Below are positions 1 through 12,460 of a DNA stretch of 64,000 nucleotides, in pieces. Positions within the stretch are counted from its first letter, which is position 1, and each line of letters starts with the position of its first letter. Both the position numbers and the translations under genes were made by a program. This DNA comes from Puffinus mauretanicus (taxonomy: Eukaryota; Chordata; Aves; Procellariiformes; Procellariidae), in assembly GCA_023333565.1 (NCBI GenBank), contig JAJKFH010000207.1, positions 302,945-366,944 on the forward strand, written 5' to 3'. The notes beneath the pieces are model-generated. The model ran no database searches and was not told the origin of the DNA. It saw only the letters and a list, made by a program, of their open reading frames with translations.

Positions 1-3000
1 CCGAGGCACTTTCAACCCTTTCCCAGGGACACAAGTTAAAATAAACACTCTGCTAACCAGCTTCTTGCTCAGAAGTGGTTTTGGCTCTGTCTTTCAGGAC
101 ACGGGTTTTCCTGTAGCTGCAGCTCTGGCAAGCACTGAGCCAGCCCTGGGGCAGCGTCCTCCCTGTCACCGGTCCCTCTGCCCCCCTGAGCCAACGAGGT
201 GGTGGGACTGAACCTCCCCACTCTCTGCCTCCACCTGTGCCGCATTCACTGCTGTCCTGGTTCCGGCTGGGACAGAGTTAACTTTCTTCCCAGTAGCTTG
301 GGGGGTGTTTTGGGTTTGATATGAGAGGAGCGTTGATGGCCCATTGATGCTTTGGTTGTTGCTGGGCGGTGCTTGCACCGGGGAGACTTTTGGTTTCTCT
401 TTTCAGCCTCCCATGCTCTGCCGCGTGCAGGGGAAACTCTGGGCGGGGGGGGAGCACAGCCGGGGTGGTTGACCAAGCTGGCCAATGGGGTATTCTATAC
501 CATGTGACATTATGCTCAGTATAAAAATCGGGGGGGGCGGGGCTCGCCCGGGCAGCGGTCAGTGGTCAGCGGTCGGTGAGCAGTTGCATTGTGCATTGCC
601 TGCTTTGTATATTCTGTTTTTGTTGTTCTTCTCATTGTTATTATTACTGTTCTACTTCGTTTTGTTTCAATTATTAAACTGTTCTTATCTCAACCCGGGA
701 ATTTTCCTACTTGTGCCCTCCCGATTCTCTCCCCCATCCCACCCGAGGTGGGGAGTGAGTGAGCGGCTGCGTGGGGTTTATTTGCTGGCTGAGGTTAAAC
801 CACGACAACTGCATCTGTTGTTTTCTCCCTTGATTTGTGTTTAGTCCGATGCAGCTCCAGCAGCCCTGCTCCATCCTAGGGCACCTCAGCCCTTCGTCCC
901 CATTGTGAAGGTCACTCTTCACCTGCCAAGTGGGAGTTATTGCTTCACCATTTTTCCAATGGCCACGGGAGCCTCTGCGTGTGGCTGGTCCCGTCTCTCC
1001 ATCACCTCCCCTGCACCGATGGACCCCAGGGTGAAACTCAGCCTGGCACCACTTTGGGCACCGCGCATACCCCCTTGTGAGGTGCAGGGCAGATAAGCAT
1101 GGAGGAACGTGTTTAATCAAGTGCCTGAACAGCCCCAGCAGATCAAGGCCTGATTTCGTGCCCTTGGAGGCCATGGGGGAACCAGCCACCAGGCACGTGA
1201 TACAACGCCTGGCACTGTGGTTCCTGCCACCGCGTGCACCCCAAAGGAGTGGGCTGAAACCAAAGGCCAACAAGCTTGAGGACCACAAATGAAGCAGGAA
1301 CATGGACTGGCAGGAGACCAGCATCCTGCCTTGCATAAATCACCACACCACAACCTGCCTGGAGCCTGTTAACACTGATATGTTTCAGTGAAAGGCTCGC
1401 TTCGGTGAATCAGCATTTTCCCTCAGAAAACACATTCCAAACCCCAAATATCTCCTGGGAAAAGCCTGACCTACCGAGCGGAATTGTTGGCAGGAGGGAG
1501 CTCTGCACCTCTGCCAGACACACGCCGCCACACAGACCTGTGTACTGAGAGGCAGCAACCTGTGGCCAGATCTGCAGCCGGAGATTTCTTCCTCCTCCCT
1601 AACTAGATGATGGGCTGTTTGCGGGTCACCTGTACATTCAGAAGAGCCTCGTGGGCTGGGAGCCTGCACAGGAGCTGGGGGGATGTTGGGAGGCAGAAAT
1701 CTCTGGGTGAAACCCTTGCACATGGGTCAGAGGAACTGGGGGGAATTTCCCTGCCCAAGATCCCCTTGGCTTTGCTCTGGGGCCCAGACATGTTCCCCAT
1801 GCAGAGAGCAGGATCTGCCCTGGAGCAGCCACATAGGGAAACACCCCAAGAATTCATTACCATGGGGCTCCTGCACCCCAGCACTGCATTTTTTGGTGCT
1901 ACACGCTATTCCCAGGTAAAATACTGGTGCTGGGAAGTGCAACAAGACCAGCTGCACCCTGCAGCGCTGTCTTTCAGAGCAGTTAATGCAGAGAACAGCA
2001 TTAATTATGGAGGGAGGAGAGCTGGCTGGAATGAGCGCCGGGAAGCCTCCAGAGCCCAGGATTTACAGAGAACATGTACAAAAGGCAGACTCACCTATCA
2101 ATAATTTAATTGGGATTTATAATAGAGACAACTCATGAAGTGCTTCATGACTTAATAATAATGATAGTAAAAGTTGGCCTGAATCAGCCAAGAGACTTTC
2201 CTAATGACTTTAGGAAAAGCTCATGGTCTTTGTGGAGGTACAGCAAAGTGGAAACCATTGTGGCCTTCCTGGCTACGAAATAAACATAAAAGAAGAATAA
2301 AAACCCCACTGTGGAGTGGATGTGGCTAGCCAGCTGTCAAAACCTCAGGTTGGACATGCCTGAGTCGTGACAGCAGGAAGCCTCCCAGCATCAAAGCTCC
2401 GTACCCGCCCTGTCTCTTCCCAGCATCCTCGGCCACAGCCTGGCCTCCCCAGCACCCCAGGTTTTCCAGGAGGTTTCCCTTTGCTTGGAAAACTTTGGCA
2501 AAAAAGTTCAGAGATTCCTTTTGGTGATGCAGTTCCTCTCTGCACAGTGGCGTGGGGATGGAGCGATGCTTTGCTGGGGTGCATGCACAGACCGACTGGC
2601 CAAGGTGCAGAGGGAACCCTGGCCAAGAGTGGGAAAGCCGCTCCGTGACAGTCCCAAAGCACCGCTCCTGAGCCCCAGCACAATCAAAGCAATTCTTGTT
2701 TCCAGCTAAAGGAAATGATTTCCTCTGGGCGGGCAGAGGTAACTTTGCTTCCCTACCACCCCACAGCTTGCCTGCTCCACAGCCCCAGCAGAAAAGTGGG
2801 CACAGCTTGTAACACACCCCCGAGCAGACCTGTCTGCCAGCTCTGTCTTAGGGAAAGAGCAAATATTCCTCCCAACACCTCAAATTAGGGGTTTTGGGCT
2901 AATTCATACCTAGACAAATCACCTCCCTTCAAAATTGCTGCTAGCTCAGTGTTGGCTGCAGAGACAAGGCAGAGCAATGGGGCAGCAGGGAGGGCAAACC

Positions 3001-5456
3001 CACGCAGATCTCCCCTACCCATGCTGGCAGCCAGCAAGCAAAGGAGATATTTTGGTCTAATGTGCTTAGGGAAGAGAAGTTTTACACGGCTGTCAAGGCA
3101 GTGTAGGGAGGTGATTGCTGCATTTCCAGTGCCAGCCGAGCGGGAGGAGATCTGGGATAGCGCGTGTGGGTTGAGGTTATCTTCCCAGTTCATTTTTGAG
3201 CTTTAGCATGTGGTAGCTGGACCTGAGCTAAATGTAGCTAGCAGGAGCCTGACAGGGTAAAACCCCAGAGCTGGGGGATGCAGGGAGGGGGAAGGTGCAC
3301 TCCATAAGCTCTTCTGCTGCTCTCAGAGAGTTGCTGAAGCCCCAAACCCAAAGGTTTGCTCCGAGGTCAGCAGGATTTGTCGCAACAAATTGTGGCAATT
3401 GTGCACATGCATCCCAGCACAGCTGCTTGCAGAGCTCAGCCAAGACGCGGCACTGGGAGAGTGAAGCTGTGGCTGCTTTCAGTCCCTTGCCGCCCTGCTC
3501 TCACGGTCTCTCAGGAATGCATTACCGAGACTTATTTTTACCTGTTCTATATACAAAATTGCACTGCCTCTCCCTTGCTCCAGGCAGTGCTCCAGGGCAA
3601 CTTGGATGCCTTGAGCTGTCCTGTGCCACAGGGACACCTCAGGGCTGTCCCCACCCTGCCCAGGCACTGTTTCACCATAGCCAAGCCCCTTATGCTGGCT
3701 TGAGGCAGAGCCTGGGGCTCTCTGCCAGCCCCGCTGGGCCCTTGCCCTGGCAGAGCCTGTATCTAGGGCTGCACGTAAAACAAAAGCTGGCTCAGATCAT
3801 GCAGGGGATCCCTGTTTGCAAACCCCCTGCTAGCACCTTGGATCAACCACAGCCCAGGGGCACATCCCTCTCCCCCTGGGACTTGTTCCAGCTGAATGGA
3901 TCCAAGCATCTAATGAGAGGAGGAACAATTTGGCAATGGGTCAAATCATCTGAAAGCAGAATCCATCATTTTGTGCCAAGTGAAACTTTTCTGGAACAGC
4001 CCAGAACAAACCTCTGCTGTTCCTGCTTTGATTTGCTCCTAGCCTCTTTCCTCCCCAGGCCTGGGTTTAGCCACCAACCAGAAATCATTTAACCTTTGCC
4101 TCCAGAGTGCAAAGCTCTCTCGGAGTTTCTCAGCATAGCTGAAATGTGATTCCTTGCTCAGAAACAAGATCTAGCTAGGTATTTGCTGCCTCATGTCCCT
4201 GAAGCAAGAGCAGGCTTGTTTCTGTGAGACAAGCAACCCAGCCAGGAGCGGCAGCAAAATAGCAAGCGAAACAGCATAGGACTGGGATGGTTATTTGCCT
4301 GGGCAGCTCTTCTGCCCAGAGGCTCATTTCCACCAACGTTGTTCCTTTACTGCAGTAGCTCATTGCTGGAGAAGAGAGAGTTAAGGCTTTGCAAAGAATC
4401 AAAGTTTCTTGAGTCATCCCCTGGAGGCATATCCTACGTAGTCGGTGTACAACAGAAATGAGAGTTGCTAGTAATTGATATTTTCCTGCTAATCAAGGGC
4501 TGGGCACATTGCCCTGAGTAGAGCAGGATATAGAACAGACTGGGATTTGTGAAGAGGGATCCACACAGCCCCAGCCCTTTCCCCTGCCCTGCCCCACCCC
4601 TGCTTTTTTTTTCCTGCTCCCCAGGGGTGTCAGTCCCTGCACAGTCACTTGGGACTGCAGCAAAGCAGTGTGAGGACAGCAAGAAGGAGTGATGGGTGGA
4701 TCTGGCAGAGATCAGCGTCTCCTCCATGTCTCCTGGAGTTGCTGGGCAGCGTCTGACTGCAGGGAGCAAAAGCCCTGCTCCAGCAGAGCCTGCAGCAGAG
4801 CCTGAGCCACCCAGGTCTTGCGGGGACAGCAGCAGCCCCGGCCACCCTCCATGCAATGCGGAGTTACAAAACGCAGTCCCAGGGACCCCGCAGAGGAGAA
4901 GGATTTTAAAGCAAGGAGGTCAGGGATGGACGTCTCTTGGGACACTGCTATTTCATGGCAGGGAAGTCCCGGCTTCTTAGCCTGTCTCTGGCAAACAGAG
5001 TCCCGGCGTGCAGCTCCCCCCGACCCCTCGGAGCATGCACAGGACAGCGGGAGCGGCTGAACGCTGTGCCGCGGGGCTGGCCCCTTTCCAGCGCTCCTGC
5101 CCGCTTTGCTTTCCAAACACGCCCGATCCTGCCGCCCCCCTCCCCACCGTCACCCGGGAGGTGGTGGGGACCGGGAGCGAGCCGCGCGGGTTGCCCAGCC
5201 CCGGCCGCCGCGGGGCGAGGGGGGGAAGAGCTGCAGCCGCGCTTCCCCCCGCCAGGATAGGGGGTGGCGGATGGACCCCGCCGGGGCAAAAGGAGCGAGG
5301 AGGGGAGAGGGACAGAGTTTGCCGGGGAAGTTCAAGCAGGCGCCCTGCCACGGCAGTTGCTCTCACGCTGCCCCGGCATCCCCCACCCCACGCATTTTGC
5401 AGTCCCCCCGCCCCCGGTACCCCTCTCTCCGACCACCGCCGCTGCCCCAGCCCTAC
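1..5456 (-). other. RAB37: RAB37 intron 1 (partial)
   Basis: This is the sequence downstream of the RAB37 exon 1 donor, on the minus strand. I looked for the next Rab exon (the GDSGVGKT P-loop) on the minus strand and did not see it, so the rest of the gene should lie beyond the left edge. Apart from the solo LTR at 253-807, I see no exon, RNA gene or clear repeat here. The many reading frames are short and without family resemblance. Confidence 0.6.
253..807 (+). mobile_element. solo LTR of an endogenous retrovirus
   Basis: A 555-bp element starts TGTCCTGG and ends CACGACA. It is flanked by a perfect 5-bp target-site duplication ACTGC (248-252 and 808-812). Inside are a TATA box (TATAAAA, about 520) and an ATTAAA polyadenylation signal near 675, in LTR order on the plus strand. 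No internal retroviral genes or second LTR lie next to it, so it is a solo LTR left by recombination. It sits in RAB37 intron 1, opposite to the gene. I do not assign a family name; a 5-bp duplication fits several retroviral classes. Confidence 0.88.
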
Positions 5457-6030
5457 CTTGTGCAGCAGGGTCTCGTTGTAGCCAGCCCCCCCCGAGTCGG
5501 CGGCGCGGGCCTCCATGGCCGGGCTACATGGGCCGGGCCGGGCCGGGCCGCTCCTGCAGCACCGCGGACAGTGTCCGCGCCGCCTTCAGCACCGCGGACA
5601 GCGCCCTGCCCCCCTCGGCCCGGCCCGGCTCGGCTCGGTTCGTCCCGGTCCGGTCCCGTTAGTCCCGGTCTGGCACGGCCCGGTCCCGGCTCCGCAGGGG
5701 CCACGGTTCAGCACAGCACGGCTGGGCTCGGCCCAGTTGGGTTCTGTTCGGCGCGGCCCGGTTCAGCACAGCACGGCTCGGCTCGGTCCGGGCCCCCGCA
5801 GGACAGCGGAGCGCTGCCCCGCTCCTCGCCGCCGCCGCGGCCGTGCCCGCCCCGCTCGCAAGGTTCCCCCGCCCGAAAGAGGAGGGAGGCGGGGGGGAGG
5901 CCGGTCCTGCCTGGGGGCGGGGAGGCCGTGGGAGCTCCCCTCCACGCAGGCAGGGCCCGCGGCAGTTTCCACACAACCGCTGGTCCCTCTCCAGCCCCCC
6001 ACCCCATCTCCGTCCGCCGTGATAGAGGGC
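5050..6030 (-). promoter_or_regulatory. CpG island / RAB37 promoter with short tandem repeats
   Basis: A very GC- and CpG-rich stretch around RAB37 exon 1. It holds a (GGCCG)n run near 5530-5550, a repeated CAGCACCGCGGACAG block (about 5557 and 5586) whose first copy forms the palindrome GCGGACAGTGTCCGC, and a duplicated GGTTCAGCACAGCACGGCT block about 56 bp apart (near 5705 and 5760). No TATA box is evident. Long open frames here on both strands are GC-driven and not taken as genes. Confidence 0.6.
5457..5516 (-). CDS. RAB37: RAB37 first coding exon (5' partial gene)
   Basis: RAB37 is a small GTPase of secretory granules and exocytosis. On the minus strand the ATG at 5516-5514 opens a 20-codon exon, MEARAADSGGAGYNETLLHK, which ends at a GTAGGG donor (5456 downward), phase 0. 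The shape (a GGAG segment, then a short acidic/Asn stretch ending LHK just before the GTPase core) matches the N-terminus of the human RAB37 isoform that continues into the P-loop. The P-loop, switch and prenylation exons are outside the window. Context supports the call: in human, RAB37 lies on the opposite strand to the neighbouring CD300 genes, as here. The exon lies in a CpG island. Only one short exon is seen, so the call rests on N-terminal similarity plus synteny. Confidence 0.72.
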
Positions 6031-9000
6031 CCCCCCCGGCTCTGCAAACAGCCCAGGGCTCCTGCCCTCCCTCTCGCTACCGGGAAACGCTGCCCTTCCT
6101 CCCTCCACTGCGGGAGGTGTCCACAGGGCATGCTCAGGGGGGCTGGAAGGCAGCCCTGGGCAGAGAGGTTTCTTGCTGCCAGCTTCGATCGGTCGCTGAG
6201 CTGAGAGCACGAAGCCAGGTCCGCTGCACTGCTGGAGTCGTGCTTCACACCCAGCTCATTGGCACTCACGTTAGGGAGCCCCACGCCCGCACCGGGGCTG
6301 CTCCAGCTGACACCCCTCCAGTTGTCAGCCCATAGAGCCATTGGGTATCCATGGGCAGTGGCAAAGCACAAACCTGTGTGTTCACCAGGGTTAGCGGTGT
6401 GTCACCCCAGGGAGGGGCAGTGGCTTGTGCTAGCCAGGCCATTTCAGCTTCTTTACAAAACTGGTGCTAACCTGAGCCTGTCTACCCCGGCAGCTCTCCT
6501 TTGAGAACCCACTGCATGTACAGAGCCCAGTTAGGAGCCTGCTTGGAGTGAAAAAGAAATTGCATTTAGAAACAGGAGGAATCTGTGCCTAAACCTGGAG
6601 GTGACAGTCGATATCTCATTGAGATCCTTTTATTTACAACTCCTTTTAGAACAATCTGGTGCTGTTGATTAGACCAGAAAGAAATTAATCTTTACCAAGA
6701 AGTTTATTTGAGAAAGACTTGATTCAATCTCCAGTTCCCTCCTTCCAGATCAGCAGACGGCCCCAAGCCAGAGGAACAGACCATGTTTCCAAGAGCCATC
6801 TGCACCTGTCCGATTGCTGTTTGACTGCCTGGGTCTGACGTTGCTAATTATATCTGCCTGTTATTTCCTCTGACAGCAGACACCGTTCTGCCAGGTCAGA
6901 TGATCAGTCTTGGCAATAGCAGCCAGAAAAGATGAAAAACAATCCAAAGGGGCAGGGGGTTTTCAGACTTGCCTGAGGCCAAGAAGCTAAATCCAGGCCC
7001 GACACAGACCATCCTGCAACCAGACCACCTTTTGGTCTGAAGCACTGGAAGACGGTCAACAGCGCAAAAATAAGCGATATCATGAGCCACAGTACCTGGA
7101 TTGGATAATTTATCAGTGGCAAGGCCAGCATCATGGTTCAACATAGTGCACACACCCCACACCAGTTAGGGCCAGGAAGACAAGAGCAGCAAACCTCAGT
7201 GTGACTTCAATGAAGCCACAGCAACTCTGTCCTATTAAATACACTGAGAAATTGGCAAAAAGCCTTTCCATGGATGTCCAAGTGCCATATCAGCCCTTGA
7301 GGATGGAAACCTCATGCTAACATGTCTCAAATGCATGCTCAGCCGCCTTCTGCCCCAGCACCCACACAGAATGAGGGTACTGCCCTGACCCGAGCTGCCT
7401 GCTGGGGCAGACCCTGAAGACCCAGATCTGCTGCAGGCACCGTGCGGCTCCACCCTGGGCACCCAAGCTGTGCTGGTGCTCAGACAAACCTCTCCTGGAG
7501 GGTAGGATGAACTTAGCCCCCAGTGAAAAGGAGAGGAAGCCCCCAGTGCACCACCAGGTCCAAGACTCCAGCCCTACTTAGCTCTGGAGGGGGATTCCTG
7601 GCACGTCCCTGCTGCAGGCGGGGCTCTGAGGGCATCCTCTGACCCATCTCAGCTCCAGCAACATTTGTCTCCCTTTTCTGAGTTGCAAAGGAAAGCAGCG
7701 AGGAGCTGCTACTGAGCGAGGGGCTGGCTGGGAGGAAGGAAAGCCTTGTAAAGCCGAATTCTCTTTTCCTATTGCAGGTGCTGGCATTACACCAGAGACA
7801 CATTTGGCCATGTGGGTTTAACAGTGCTCCTATCTATCATGATATTGCCAAGTGTAATGCAGCCTAATGAGACAACACAGATTGCTGGCAAAAGACAGGC
7901 ACCAGCACAGCCTGGCATGGCTCCAAGGGCTTTATACTGCTTTATGGCTATGGGGGACCTGACCCATTGCAGCTAAATGGTATTAGCAACTTTATCGGAG
8001 CCCATCAGCCTGACACCTGCATCACCTCCTCCCCTCACACACCAATGAATGTCTTTCCCCACCATCAAAAGCAAGCCTCCCCCAGATCCCAGCAGAGGTT
8101 CCTGGGAGTCAGCGGGCAGTTTATAGCCCTGATTAAGCGCTGACCAGCTGAAATCAGTGCAGAGTAATGAAATCAGAGGAAATGACCTGCAAACGGCAGG
8201 AGTGATTTCAAATGAACCTGCAACTTAGCTCCATTGGTTTATCTTGTTTGCTGCTAGACTGTCTCTTTGATAGCTTAATTACTTGTCTATTGCCTTGAGA
8301 ACTACAGCTATAACAGTGGAAGATTTAAATCCAGCTCAGGAGTTTCTGCTTCACTGTCCTCCTTGCCCGCTCCTGCTCATTCTATGCTGCCCAACCCCCT
8401 TAACCTGCTGTAGTATCTCCTTGGACTGCCTGTACAACACTTTGGGGGGAGATCTGAGCCCTGCCGAAGTCATTCCCTCCCCATGAGCTAGGGAGGAGTC
8501 AGAATTTCACCCTCTGAATCTGTTGAATTTTGCTTTCTTAATTTCACTGCAATAACTAACCCCTGCCTTAGCCCTTCCTGGCTGAGGAGTCTAGCCTAAG
8601 GCACAGCCCAGAGTAAACCCTTCACCACCACAAAGTCTGCAAGTATTTCTTTCTTTTACTAGCTTTGCTAAGTCAGGAGATCTGGGAATGATCTGGGCTT
8701 ATCTGGGTTATCTGAGATGGCAGCGGAAGGGAGAGATCAGACAGTGCGTGCTCAATCAGCCAGCACTAAAGGAGCTGCATTAGCAATTATTATATTCACC
8801 CTTATCTCCTAAGGACAATTTCACCAAAGTTGCCAAAGCTGTTCATGAAAGTACAGTCTGAAACACCCAGATTATTTTTCAAAGGCCCTAGATTAAATAA
8901 CAGAATCAGGAGTTGGAAATGTCCTTGAAGCCCAGAGCAAGAGGAAAGGCTCAGCTGTGACGGTGGGTAGTAAGGTGGGATGGGAGCTGGGGAAGATCTG

Positions 9001-12000
9001 TTGGTGCTGGGCCATGCACCCAGGGCATGCATGCACTGATTGATTCAATTACTGCCAGTCCCATGAGGGCTCTGAGCCTTTTTTTTAAGGCCACTGCCAG
9101 AGACTAAACCTGGACCCAGAATCTCACCAGAGCTGGGGCAAAAGCAGCATCCGATTGGTTGTGTCGCTTCATGTCCTGTCGCTGCTGGGCAGGGGCTGGG
9201 AATGCTGCCCGCAGGCAGGCGCTGGGCAGGGGCTGCAGGAGCACAGGTGTCAGCTCAATTTCCAGCGCCAGCGCTTGCTCTGCCGCTGCCAGGGCGGCTT
9301 TGCTTGCTGGCATGGCTACTGAGCCGCACGTGAGTGCTTGCTCCAGCCCCAAGTGTGGCTGAGATGAAAAGACAAACTGATTTGTTCCTGTCGGGATGCA
9401 TTACTGGGATTCCTGAGAAGTGTTTCAGCAACACTTCTTCTTTTACAGAATAGCCTTGCCTTGTGTTTCCCAAGCCACTTGCTGCTGAAAGAAAGGGGGT
9501 CTCGGCTCAAGAGCAGGGCAGGACCCAGCTCTCCCCACCAGGGCCCTCTTGCCCTGCCCGTGGCGGGGAGGGCAGCATCTTCCCAGCTACAGCCGCCCCA
9601 CGGAGACGCTGGTGTAGAGCCCAGTGCCTTCCCCTGCCCTTCATTGCAGACTCCTCCACAGGTGGCTGCGTTTATTCATTCCCCTGTGGGGTGTCTGCAG
9701 CACCCCAGCACCCATGCCTGTGCCCCGGCTGGAGGGTGTTGGGGTGGGGGCTCTGCACGGGGCTCTCTCCATTTCTGCAGGGGACCAGGCAGCGCGGCTC
9801 CACAGCATGCTCTGCTGCATTGGTTTCTGTCTGAATTGCTCCACTCCCTTTCTGGTTTCATCACTTTCAACCTGACACTCACTTTAATTGGGATAAATAT
9901 TGCAGTGCCTTGTGTGACAGAACCACTTGCGTCAGTGCTCCAGGGCTCCTTCCTCCTGCCCGCTCCCATCTTGCTCTTCACCTCCAGGAGCACCACAGGC
10001 TGCCCAGGTGGTTTGAGGCCAAGGTGCTGAGCCGCAGCCATTCCCTTTGCAAACCCCTCGTCAACAACCCCCAGCCAGCATCCCCACTGCAGGCAGGGCC
10101 CCTTCGCCCAACAGCTGAAAGGAGAAATATCAGGGTAAAACCCCAAGTGGGAGTTGCAGCGTCAGTACTGGGCAGCTGTAAATCCCTGCAGTGTCCTCAT
10201 GGAGGACGGAGACCTGCCTTCAGCCACTGCAATGGAGTCAGGAACTCTCTGGAGGGTAACACGGTCTCGGGGACTGCGGTGATGGGGACTAACCGGCCCC
10301 AGTTTGTGCTGGGGGTCCCAGCCCCTGCCCTGGCCTGGGTAGCTGCTCGTCCTGCCCAGAAACCAAACCTGAAGCAGAGAACGTGAAGAGGAAATGAAAC
10401 CTCTCATCTGATGGCAATAGCACAGATGTGGCTTGGAAAATTCCCCCAGCCTCTCTACTAAAGTGGTTCTTTGAAGAAGTGCTTCTGGCCACTTCTGGGT
10501 AACCAAGCTGCCCTCGAAATCCCCAGACAGCAAATGTCTTTGTAGGCGCCTCCCTTGTGGACATTCGAGCTGGAGCCTCCATCTCTGAGCTGCTTCTCCC
10601 AATCCTCCTCCCGCCCCAAGGGAACAGTGGGAAGGGCTCACTGCCCTTTGCCAGGCAGTGGCAGGGATGCCTGAGCATCTCCTGCATTTCTCCGCTCTGC
10701 AAGGAAAAACCCTTGCAGGGTAACTTGGTGTCTGCTTCTCCTGCCTGACAGGTTCCCAGGTGGGTTGACACCTTCTTGTTTGTGTTTCGAAGAGCTTGGT
10801 CCTCTGCCATATCCTACAGCTCAGCACTGCTGTACGTTAGCAGCTCTCGTGTACCATCAGCAGTACACCATCACTGGGAGAGCCGGTGCGTGACACCTTG
10901 CTGGGGAGCAGCTCTCCCACCCCAGCATCCACGCTCCCGGTCACACTAGGGCTGGCTCCAGGCAACACAGACTCCAGGGCAGATGGAAACTAAACCCCAG
11001 CTCCTCCAGCTGCTGCTCCTCATGCACACAACCCAGAGCAGCCCAGCACACGGGTACCAGTGGGAGCAGAGCACGGGCCACTGGCTCTGTAGTGGTTTGG
11101 CCATCCTTAGCATATTTCTCCTCTTCAGCATCAGGTTTTCCCCTTTGAAAAGCTGAACTTAATTTTTCATCAGGCCTGAAACCCTTAAACAGAAAGCGAA
11201 AGCTGAGTTTAGCCTCTCGAGGTCTTTGCCTAAGCTGTCCCCCTGCTTCCGACCCCCTTCTCGGTTCCCCAGCCGCCAGAGCTGCTGGCAAGGGCAAAGT
11301 TAGGACTCGGCTGAGCGAGTTCAGAAAGATGTGGTTGGTGCGGGTCTCCCTGACACAGAGGAGCAGCCGTTCATGTTGCCCCGAGCTAGAGAAGCGAGGC
11401 GGCACCCGCACCCTGGGGGAAGTGGAGCCGGGGCAGGAAGCCGAGGAGCAGCACCGCGGCGGTGAAGGGCTCCTTCGAGGGCAGCTGGCAGCTGGCATGG
11501 CCACTGCTGGGGACATGTAACTCCGGGGAGTGAGGGCTGAGCCTGCAGCTGCCTGGTGAGTGGGATGGGGGAAAGGCTCCTGGTCTGAATTCTCCTCCCA
11601 GATGAGGGCAGGATCTTGTCTTGTTGATGGGAACGGGTAAGGGCTCACCGGGGCTGTGCCGACCTTCCAAAATCCACGTCCTCATCCAGCAGTGATGGAA
11701 ATGCCTCGGGGTTATATTTCTTCCTTACTTTCCCCTCTGCCAAGTACTGATTATTTCAATGCCACGCAGAGGTTGGCAAACTTTTCCAACTCACGGATCC
11801 CTAAAAACATCCCACGGGAGGCTGCAGGGAGCCTGCAAATCCTGTGACCCTGCCGAGCCATGAAAACAGCGGGCAGGGTGGGCTTGCTACCTTGTGCTTG
11901 CTGAGATGCTGGCAGAGATGGCTTTAACAGAAACCCAAATGTTTTGGGGTGGGCAGCAGCATCCCAGGGGGGTTTGGCTTTGGGGGAGGGCAGAGGTGAA

Positions 12001-12460
12001 GCTCCCCAAGGGGCTGCAGAGCAGGGGGATATTTGGCATTTCTTCCTTTCTTTTAAACCTGACCCGGGGGAGATCCTGGGGGGGGACTGCCCTGCCCAGG
12101 GCTGGAGGGGCAGCTCTCCTCAGAAGAGCCCGCTAGTAGAAGCAGAGTGGGTTTCCAGGCACAGGGAGGCAAAGAGAGACCGGGCAGTTCCCCTCGTGCC
12201 CTCCCTCCCTCCTCAACCCCTGGCCCCACACAGCGTCCCCCCCACCTCAAGCCCAGTGCATCTCCAGTGTCCACTCCTGCACAGCTCCTGGCAGCCCTCC
12301 TCTGGGCAGGACCCCCGGGCTGCAGCCCTGCTCCCTATGGGAGAGGTTTTCTGGGGGCAGCACGAAGCGGCTCATGTGGCAGGGAGACGGGCAGTGAGCT
12401 GGGGAGCTTGTGCCTGGGCTTGTGCTTGCCCAAAGTCTGGCACGGTCTCTGTCCCTGCAG
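6031..12460. other. intergenic, no gene recognised
   Basis: This lies between the RAB37 promoter and the first CD300-like locus. I found no V-domain exon, leader exon with a CCAG/GT donor, RNA gene or clear transposon. A fragment near 8895-8930 faintly resembles a CR1 end but is too short to call. A GC-rich patch at about 11390-11520 has a hydrophobic minus-strand frame but no splice or family support. Confidence 0.45.

Noticed and set aside
5100..6340. Plus-strand frame of about 409 codons in the RAB37 CpG island
   Set aside because: Pro/Arg/Ala/Gly-rich composition and repeats explain it; the opposite strand carries the recognised exon.
8885..8935. CR1-like 3' end (ACAGAATCAGGAGTTGGAAA)
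   Set aside because: Too short and gapped to separate from chance.
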